Assembly: GCF_000020665.1 (NCBI RefSeq)
Contig: NC_011071.1
Span: 3,276,501 to 3,340,500 of the forward strand
Length of the DNA stretch: 64,000 nucleotides
DNA from: Stenotrophomonas maltophilia R551-3
GTDB taxonomy: Bacteria; Pseudomonadota; Gammaproteobacteria; Xanthomonadales; Xanthomonadaceae
Direction: 5' to 3'
Every line of letters starts with the position of its first letter. The stretch's first letter is position 1. Of the stretch, positions 6,932 to 13,035 are shown in pieces. A program made the translations under genes and the position numbers. The notes beneath the pieces were generated by a model. It ran no database searches. It was given only the letters and a program-made list of their open reading frames with translations, and was not told the origin of the DNA.

Positions 6932-7489
6932 TTACCAGACCAGGTCGTCCGGCACCTGGAACTGGGCGTAGTAGGCGTCGTCTTCGGCGTTGCCGGTGGA
7001 GATCTCGGCGATCGAGCCTGGCTGGCCGTGGTCGACGATGATCGCTTCCGGGGCGCGTTCACGCACCTTTTCGGCGGCAGCGCGCGGCAGCAACGCGTAG
7101 CTCTCGCCGTGGGCGACGATGACCAGCACGCCCACCGACAGCGCCTTGCGCAGCTTGGGGTCGATCAGCAGGGTGCGGATCGCCGCGCCATCGCTGAAAC
7201 GGTACTCGTCGTCGCCCTTGTGGGGCACGGCATGGGCGCTGATGATCTGCTTGGCCTGGGCCTTCTGTTCAGCCTGCTTGGCCTGGGCGTTGCGCTCGGC
7301 CGCCAGCGCGCGGTCGCGCTCGATCTTCTCCGCGCGGGTACGTTCAGCCTCACGCTGGACCTCGGCCGAGGTCGATTCGGCCTTGCCCTGGCGGGCCTTT
7401 GCCTGCGCGCTGGCGGCAGCGCTGGCCTGCGACTTCTTGGCCAGGCCGGCCTTGAGCAATTGTTCCTGCAGCGCGTTGGGCTTTGCCAT
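6932..7489 (-). CDS. DUF2058 (YaiL-like) nucleic-acid-associated protein
   Basis: A 185-residue protein starting MAKPNALQEQLLKAGL. Residues about 10-85 form a long charged, Ala/Lys/Gln-rich helix, likely a coiled coil (many AQAK and AER repeats). The C-terminal domain (about 86-185) has the family core ISAHAVPHKGDDEYRFSDG and IRTLLIDPKLRKAL. E. coli YaiL is annotated as a nucleoprotein or polynucleotide-associated protein, without an established mechanism. The start at 7489 is chosen because upstream in-frame residues do not look coding. It is divergent from the YgjP-like gene with a 61-bp gap. Confidence 0.88.
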   Translation of the reverse strand: MAKPNALQEQLLKAGLAKKSQASAAASAQAKARQGKAESTSAEVQREAERTRAEKIERDRALAAERNAQAKQAEQKAQAKQIISAHAVPHKGDDEYRFSDGAAIRTLLIDPKLRKALSVGVLVIVAHGESYALLPRAAAEKVRERAPEAIIVDHGQPGSIAEISTGNAEDDAYYAQFQVPDDLVW

Positions 7490-7550
7490 GGTCGATGCGT
7501 ACCGCGTGTAATCTGGAGGCCCCATTCTACCGACGCCCCGCCGCCCCTGC

Positions 7551-8051
7551 ATGGCAGTCCTGAAGTACCTCACCGGCTACCCCGAACCCCTGGTCGCCCA
7601 GGTCAGCGAACTGCTGGCGCAGGGCAAGCTCGGCCCCTGGCTGCAGCAGCGCTACCCCGACCCGCATGAAGTGCGCAGCGACCGCCAGCTGTACGACTAC
7701 ACGCAGGACATGAAGGACCGCTACCTGCGCAAATCGGTGCCGCTCAACAAGGTCTGCTACGACAATACGCTGGAAGTCATCAAGCACGCACTGGGCACCC
7801 ACACCGCCATTTCCCGCGTGCATGGTGGCCGCCTCAAGGCCAGCCGCGAGATCCGCATCGCCACCGTGTTCCGGCAGGCGCCGGCCGCATTCCTGCGCAT
7901 GATCGTGGTGCACGAGCTGGCGCACCTGAAGGAGGCCGACCACAACAAGGCCTTCTACCAGCTGTGCCAGCACATGGAGCCGGACTACCTGCAGCTGGAG
8001 TTCGATACCCGCCTGTACCTAACCGAGCTGGCCAACCGTGGCCAGCGCTGA
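7551..8051 (+). CDS. YgjP-like (DUF45) zinc metallopeptidase-fold protein
   Basis: A 166-residue protein with a zincin-type site at the end of the fold, VVHELAHLKEADHNKAF (about 122-138). It gives HExxH plus a third histidine five residues on, as in YgjP/WLM/DUF45 proteins. It looks complete and soluble, with no signal peptide. The substrate is unknown. It is followed after 47 bases by the RsuA-like gene in the same direction. Confidence 0.88.
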   Translation: MAVLKYLTGYPEPLVAQVSELLAQGKLGPWLQQRYPDPHEVRSDRQLYDYTQDMKDRYLRKSVPLNKVCYDNTLEVIKHALGTHTAISRVHGGRLKASREIRIATVFRQAPAAFLRMIVVHELAHLKEADHNKAFYQLCQHMEPDYLQLEFDTRLYLTELANRGQR

Positions 8052-8098
8052 ACCGGCGTTGCGGCTACACTGCGCGCCCCCTGCCTGACCTTTCCGCC

Positions 8099-8797
8099 AT
8101 GGAACCGACCCGTCTCGACAAACGCCTGTCCGCCCTGCTCGGCATCCCGCGCGGTGAAGCCCGGCGCTACATCGAAGGCGGCTGGGTCAGCGTCAATGGC
8201 GAGGTGGTCGAGCAGCCGCAACGCCCGGTCGACGAGAGTGCGGTGATCGTGGTGGCCGAACAGGCCAGCGATGACAAGGCCGAGCGGGTCACCATGCTGC
8301 TGCACAAGCCCGCTGGCGTCGCGGCCGAAGCGCTGTGTGCCTTGATCAGCAGCGACAGCCGCAGCGAACTTGATGCCAGCGGCACCCGCCCGTTGCAGCG
8401 CCATTTCCATGGACTGCAGCTGGCTGCCGCGCTTCCGGCCAGCGACAGCGGCCTGGTGGTGGTCAGCCAGGACCCGGCGACGCTCGCCCACCTGCAGCGT
8501 AATCTCGGCCGCACCGAGCAGGAGTACCTGATCGAAGTGGCTGAAGGCGGACCCGAACGCGGTCCCTGGTTGATGGCGCGGCTGCAGCACGAATCCGGCG
8601 GAGCCAAGGTCAGCTGGCAGAGCGAGCAGCGCCTGCGCTTCGCTGGCAAAGGCCTGACCGCCAAGGGACTGCGCGTGGCGGTCGGCGCCGCGGGGCTGCA
8701 GGTTGCCGCAGTGCGCCGCCTGCGCATCGGCCGCGTGGCGCTGGGGCCGCTGCCGCCGGGGCAGTGGCGCTACCTGGGCAGCGACGAGCGGTTCTGA
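8099..8797 (+). CDS. RsuA-family pseudouridine synthase-like protein, degenerate active site
   Basis: A 232-residue protein with an N-terminal S4 RNA-binding domain (RLDKRLSALLGIPRGEARRYIEGGWVSVNG) and an RsuA/RluB/RluF-type synthase fold (VTMLLHKPAGV, then SGLVVVSQD). The family motif is GRLDxxTSGLLLLT with a catalytic Asp. Here the matching stretch is AALPASDSGLVVVSQD, so proline stands where that Asp is expected. The protein may bind rRNA without isomerising uridine, or the Asp may be displaced. ATG 8099 fits the S4 domain start. The stop codon lies within the first of three GGGTCAG hairpins that follow. Confidence 0.82.
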   Translation: MEPTRLDKRLSALLGIPRGEARRYIEGGWVSVNGEVVEQPQRPVDESAVIVVAEQASDDKAERVTMLLHKPAGVAAEALCALISSDSRSELDASGTRPLQRHFHGLQLAAALPASDSGLVVVSQDPATLAHLQRNLGRTEQEYLIEVAEGGPERGPWLMARLQHESGGAKVSWQSEQRLRFAGKGLTAKGLRVAVGAAGLQVAAVRRLRIGRVALGPLPPGQWRYLGSDERF

Positions 8798-8891
8798 CCC
8801 CGTCCAGGGTCAGAGCCCTTCCCTGCGACAAGGGGTCTGACCCTTCAACCCTCGGGGTCGAATCCCTTTCCGCGGGAAAGGGCCCTGACCC
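8793..8891. repeat. Tandem GGGTCAG/CTGACCC hairpins
   Basis: There are three inverted repeats in a row: CTGACCC...GGGTCAG (about 8794-8813), GGGTCAGA...TCTGACCC (about 8807-8843) and GGGGTC...GACCCC (about 8853-8891). The first overlaps the stop codon of the RsuA-like gene. The same module recurs as single hairpins at 34492, 52519 and 61098. Confidence 0.65.
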
Positions 8892-8892
8892 C

Positions 8893-8915
8893 ATCCACGC
8901 ATGGCGTGGATCTAC
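8893..8915 (-). repeat. GTAG-headed short palindrome (SMAG-like)
   Basis: It reads GTAGATCCACGCCATGCGTG on the minus strand. A second, nearly identical copy lies at 8938-8960 in the same orientation, 22 bases on. Confidence 0.7.
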
Positions 8916-8937
8916 GGCGACAGGTCTGTTGGCTTTC

Positions 8938-8960
8938 ATCCACGCATGGCGTGGCTCTAC
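8938..8960 (-). repeat. GTAG-headed short palindrome (SMAG-like)
   Basis: Second of a tandem pair, with one arm change (GTAGAGCC instead of GTAGATCC). It ends 9 bases before the PLD-family start codon, so it lies in that gene's leader. Confidence 0.65.
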
Positions 8961-8969
8961 CATCGGGGC

Positions 8970-10535
8970 ATGAGCCCGCCCAAGCCCCTGTGGCGACGCC
9001 TGCTGCGCGTCACTGCGATCATCATCGCCATCCTGTTGCTGCTGGTCCTGTCCGGCCTGCTGCTGGCCGACCACCTCACCCCGCAGGCGCGTGGCGCGCC
9101 CTCGCAGGTGCTGCCACTGCAGCCGGCGCAGACCCGTATCGACCAGCAGATCGTGCCGCTGCAGGCAGCCCATCCCGGGCAATCCGGCGTGGTCTTCCTC
9201 AGCGATGGCATGGACGCCTTCGCAGCGCGCGCGATGATCACCTCGCATGCGGGACGCAGCCTCGACCTGCAGTACTACATCTGGCACGACGACCTGATCG
9301 GCCATCTGATGGCCAAGGCGCTGTACGACGCCGCCGAGCGCGGCGTGCGCGTGCGCATCCTGCTTGACGACATGAACGCCAAGGACAAAGACGCGTTGAT
9401 GATGGCGCTCGATGCACACCCGAACATCGAGCTTCGCCTTTACAACCCGTTCCGCAACCGCACGGGCATCGCACGCATGCTGGAGCTGGTGCAACGCGCC
9501 TTCAGCGTGAACCACCGCATGCACAACAAGAGCTGGATCGCCGATGGCCGCATCGCGATCGTCGGTGGTCGCAACATCGGCGAGGAATATTTCAGCGCGC
9601 GCGACGACGTGAACTTCCAGGACCTGGACCTGGTGGTAGCGGGGCCGGCCGTGCAGCAGGCCAACCAGATCTTCGACGACTACTGGAACAGCAGCGCGGC
9701 CATCCCGATTTCCGCGCTGGCGTCATACAACGATGAACAGCTGCGGCAGCTGGTACGGCAGTCGGACCTGGATGCGATGCATGCCAAGGCGCAACCCTAT
9801 CTGCAGCGCGTGGCCGACTCCCGCCGCCTGCAGCGGCCCAGCCCTGAGCCACTGCACTGGAGCGCGAACGTACGCATCGCTTCCGATCCGCCGATGAAGC
9901 ACCGCGACGATGATCGCCATGCCTGGCTGGTCAGCACGCTCAGTGACGAGCTGCGCAGCACTCGCCGCAGTGCCTTGCTGATCTCGCCGTATTTCGTGCC
10001 TGGCGTGGAAGGCGTGGAGGGATTGGCGGCAATGGCCGCGCGCGGCGCGCAGGTCGGCGTGGTCACCAACTCACTGGCCGCCAACGACGTGGCGGCGGTA
10101 CACGGCGGCTACATGGGCTATCGCGTGCCGTTGCTGAAGGCCGGCGTGCAGCTGTACGAGCTGAAGGCACACGGCCAGCTGGATGCCAGCCTGTTCGGCA
10201 GCAGCGGCGCCAGCCTGCACACCAAGGCGTTCGTGGTCGATGACCGCCGGGGCTTCGTCGGCTCGTTCAACCTCGACCCGCGCTCGGCCTATCTCAATAC
10301 CGAAATGGGCGTGCTGTTCGATGATCCGGCGCTGGGGGCGCAGCTGCGCGATGAATACCTGCGCCTGGCCGGCCCAGAGCACAGCTGGTGGCTGGCGCTG
10401 GGGCGCGATAATGACCTGCGCTGGCTGCAACGGCAGCCGCCGCCGCACTGGGTGGAAGCCGAGCCCGGTGCCAGCCTCGGCAAGCGCTGGACCGCGCGGG
10501 TGATCAGCTGGCTGCCGGTGGAATCGCAGCTGTAG
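8970..10535 (+). CDS. Phospholipase D-family protein (cardiolipin synthase-like)
   Basis: A 521-residue protein with an N-terminal transmembrane anchor (VTAIIIAILLLLVLSGLLLA) and two HKD phosphatidyltransferase motifs: HNKSWIADGRIAIVGGRN near residue 185 and HTKAFVVDDRRGFVGSFN near 417. Each gives HxKx4D with the downstream G and N. This two-motif, membrane-tethered layout fits ClsC/YmdC-like cardiolipin synthases more than secreted phospholipases. ATG 8970 is chosen because upstream in-frame sequence is GTAG-repeat DNA. Substrate specificity cannot be read from sequence alone. Confidence 0.9.
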   Translation: MSPPKPLWRRLLRVTAIIIAILLLLVLSGLLLADHLTPQARGAPSQVLPLQPAQTRIDQQIVPLQAAHPGQSGVVFLSDGMDAFAARAMITSHAGRSLDLQYYIWHDDLIGHLMAKALYDAAERGVRVRILLDDMNAKDKDALMMALDAHPNIELRLYNPFRNRTGIARMLELVQRAFSVNHRMHNKSWIADGRIAIVGGRNIGEEYFSARDDVNFQDLDLVVAGPAVQQANQIFDDYWNSSAAIPISALASYNDEQLRQLVRQSDLDAMHAKAQPYLQRVADSRRLQRPSPEPLHWSANVRIASDPPMKHRDDDRHAWLVSTLSDELRSTRRSALLISPYFVPGVEGVEGLAAMAARGAQVGVVTNSLAANDVAAVHGGYMGYRVPLLKAGVQLYELKAHGQLDASLFGSSGASLHTKAFVVDDRRGFVGSFNLDPRSAYLNTEMGVLFDDPALGAQLRDEYLRLAGPEHSWWLALGRDNDLRWLQRQPPPHWVEAEPGASLGKRWTARVISWLPVESQL

Positions 10536-10538
10536 CGC

Positions 10539-11615
10539 TCAAGGTGCCGTTCCGGCCTCGTCCTGTGCGGCGTCATCCCGCGTTTCCACGCTGCGCCCAT
10601 GCAGGCGCCGCCAGATCCAGCGCAGCGCATGCGGCGGCGCCGACGGCAGTTGTTCAAGCAGGGCCAGCATGCGCCCCTGGCTGGCATGGCCATGGCGGCA
10701 CAACAGGCTGGCCGCAGCCGCCGCGCTGGCCAGGCGCAGGCTGTCGGCCAGCGGGCCATCTGCCTCGGGCGCCAGCGCCTGGTGTACCGGCTCGGGCAGT
10801 TCCCATGCTGCTGCCACGCGCTGTGCCAACGGCAGCGACCACTGCTGCAGCAGTTGCAATGCCAGCGCCGGTTCCACGCTTTCGCCACGCGCCTGCGCTT
10901 CCTGCAGCAGCTGGCGCATCACCAGCGCCGCGCCCAGCCCCTGCACCAGGCCCAGCCACTGTGCAGCGAAGGCATCACCGAAGGTGACCGTGCGCGCGTG
11001 GTCGGCAGCCGCGCGCGAAGCCAGCAGCGCGTGCTCCCAGATGATCGTGCTGAACTGCGGGAACGCATCGCACTGCATCTGCATCACCGGCTGTACCAGC
11101 ACCGCACTGATGATCTGCCGCACGCCTTCGGTACCGACCAGGGTCACCGCCCGCTGCAGGCTTTCCACCGGTCGCTCGTGCACTTTGTAGGCCGGGCTGT
11201 TGGCGATGCGCAGCAAATTGCCGGTCAGCACCGGGTCCTGGCCGATGATCGCGGCCATTACCCGTGCCGAGGCGGCATCGTCGTTCACGGTCTGGATCAA
11301 TTGCGGCAGCAGCTGCGGACGGCGTGGAAGCTGCCGGGTGGCCCAGTCGCGGTCCTGCAGCGCGCGTGCCACCGCTTCCCCCAACGCCGGATCCTGCACC
11401 GGCGCCGGCTCACCGGCCAGCCGCGGGTACAGCGCCAGCGCGTGCAGGCCGCGCTGCAGATGTGCCGCGATCTCCGCCGATGGCAGGGCTTCACCCTGCA
11501 GGCTGGCCGCTGCAGCCGCCACGGCCTGTCGCGATGCCGCTGCAAGGCGGGACGGCGCAGCCCCGGTCGAGCGCGCCAGCCAGCCGCGCAGCGATCGCCA
11601 CCAGGCCGGCGTCAT
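10539..11615 (-). CDS. HDOD-domain protein
   Basis: A 358-residue protein with a central HDOD domain (about 95-300): RPQLLPQLIQTVNDDAASARVMAAIIGQDPVLTGNLLRIANSPAY then VESLQRAVTLVGTEGVRQII. HDOD domains are HD-like but usually lack phosphodiesterase activity and act in signalling, including virulence and c-di-GMP pathways in Xanthomonadaceae. No GGDEF, EAL or receiver domain is attached. It is convergent with the PLD-family gene (3-base gap) and divergent from leucine dehydrogenase. The partner is unknown. Confidence 0.88.
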   Translation of the reverse strand: MTPAWWRSLRGWLARSTGAAPSRLAAASRQAVAAAAASLQGEALPSAEIAAHLQRGLHALALYPRLAGEPAPVQDPALGEAVARALQDRDWATRQLPRRPQLLPQLIQTVNDDAASARVMAAIIGQDPVLTGNLLRIANSPAYKVHERPVESLQRAVTLVGTEGVRQIISAVLVQPVMQMQCDAFPQFSTIIWEHALLASRAAADHARTVTFGDAFAAQWLGLVQGLGAALVMRQLLQEAQARGESVEPALALQLLQQWSLPLAQRVAAAWELPEPVHQALAPEADGPLADSLRLASAAAAASLLCRHGHASQGRMLALLEQLPSAPPHALRWIWRRLHGRSVETRDDAAQDEAGTAP

Positions 11616-11772
11616 CGCCGCCCGCCCTGTCGTTGTGGTGCCCGTGCCGTCACTGACTGCCCTGCCTCTTCACACGAATCCGGCGACCCGCCGTCGTCGC
11701 AGCATCGGCCGCACTTTCATCTTCTTTAACCGGAAGGCTACCGATGTCGACGGCACCGGCCGGGGGAATGGA

Positions 11773-11893
11773 CTAGAATGGCGCCGCGCGACCCGTCCCC
11801 CTGCACCGACGACGTCGCTTTTTTTGTTTTGGGACCCTACCGTTCACTGGCCGTTCGCTGCAGTTCGCCGCTGTTCGCGCCATCGGAGACGCC
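11773..11893 (+). promoter_or_regulatory. Leucine dehydrogenase leader: -10-like box, U-tract, phased GTTC repeats
   Basis: A TAGAAT box (11774-11779) is a possible -10, although no good -35 is seen. Further on a small CGAC/GTCG stem (about 11808-11818) is followed by a T7 run. Four GTTC words begin at 11842, 11853, 11863 and 11873, spaced 11, 10 and 10 bases, as expected for a protein that contacts one DNA face. The gene starts at 11894. The features are visible; their use is inferred. Confidence 0.4.
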
Positions 11894-12991
11894 ATGCTAT
11901 TCGAAACCCTCGCCACCACCGGCCACGAACAGGTGGTGTTCTGCCACAACCACGACGCCGGCCTGCAGGCGATCATCGCCATCCACAACACCACCCTGGG
12001 CCCGGCCCTGGGCGGCGTGCGCATGCGTCCCTACGCCAGCACCGACGAGGCACTGGCTGACGTGCTGCGGCTGAGCCGGACGATGACCTACAAGAATGCG
12101 CTGGCCGGCCTCAACGTGGGTGGCGGCAAGGCCGTGATCATCGGCGACCCGAAGGTGGACAAGACAGAAGTTCTGTTCCGTGCCTTCGGCCGCTATGTCG
12201 ATTCGCTCGGTGGGCGCTACATCACTGCCGAGGACGTCGGCACCGACGTCAACGACATGGAGAACATCTACCTGGAGAGCCAGTTCGTGACCGGCGTGCA
12301 CCAGGTCCATGGCGGCTCCGGCGATCCGGCGCCCTTCACCGCCTACGGTGCGCTGCAGGCGCTGATGGCGGCGATGCGCTTCAAGTTCGGCCATGAGGAA
12401 GTGGGCAAGACCAGCATCGCGGTGCAGGGCCTGGGCCACATCGGCATGGAACTGGTGAAGCTGCTGCGCGATCGCGGTGCCAAGCTGTATGTCACCGATC
12501 TGGACAGCGCGCTGGTTGATCGCGCGGTCAGCGATTTCGGCGCCGAAGCAGTCAAGCCGGACGAGATCCACGAGGTGAACGCCGATGTGTTCGCACCGTG
12601 CGCCCTGGAAGGCGCCATCAATGCCGACACCCTGCCGCGGATCAAGGCGAAGATCATCTGTGGCACCGCCAACAACCAGCTGTCGAGCCTGGAGATCGGC
12701 GACGAGCTGCATGCGCGCGGCATCCTGTATGCGCCGGACTATGCGGTCAACGCCGGTGGCGTGATGAACGTGTCGCTGGAGATCGATGGCTACAACCGCG
12801 AACGCGCCATGCGCCTGATCCGCAGCATCTACCACAACCTCACCCGCATCTTCGAACTGTCGCAGCGCGAGAACATCGCGCCGCAGCGGGCGGCCGACCG
12901 CATCGCCGAGAGCCGCATCCTGTCGATCGGCAAGCTGAAGATGCCGCTGGGCCGCAGCACCCCGCGTCTGGGCAACCTGCGCGGCGGCTGA
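11894..12991 (+). CDS. Leucine dehydrogenase (Glu/Leu/Phe/Val dehydrogenase family)
   Basis: A 365-residue NAD-dependent amino-acid dehydrogenase that oxidatively deaminates leucine and other branched-chain amino acids to 2-oxoacids. Diagnostic stretches are GPALGGVRM, LNVGGGKAVIIGDP (catalytic Lys near 79), RYITAEDVGT and the Rossmann motif VQGLGHIGMELVKLL near 178-190. The short N-terminal domain and these motifs match Bacillus leucine dehydrogenase rather than glutamate dehydrogenase (about 450 aa). It feeds branched-chain 2-oxoacids to Bkd or to branched fatty acid synthesis, which is prominent in Xanthomonadaceae. Confidence 0.93.
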   Translation: MLFETLATTGHEQVVFCHNHDAGLQAIIAIHNTTLGPALGGVRMRPYASTDEALADVLRLSRTMTYKNALAGLNVGGGKAVIIGDPKVDKTEVLFRAFGRYVDSLGGRYITAEDVGTDVNDMENIYLESQFVTGVHQVHGGSGDPAPFTAYGALQALMAAMRFKFGHEEVGKTSIAVQGLGHIGMELVKLLRDRGAKLYVTDLDSALVDRAVSDFGAEAVKPDEIHEVNADVFAPCALEGAINADTLPRIKAKIICGTANNQLSSLEIGDELHARGILYAPDYAVNAGGVMNVSLEIDGYNRERAMRLIRSIYHNLTRIFELSQRENIAPQRAADRIAESRILSIGKLKMPLGRSTPRLGNLRGG

Positions 12992-13035
12992 GCCTGCCGT
13001 GGTCGCGCCGGGCTTGACCCGGCGCGACCCGTCCT

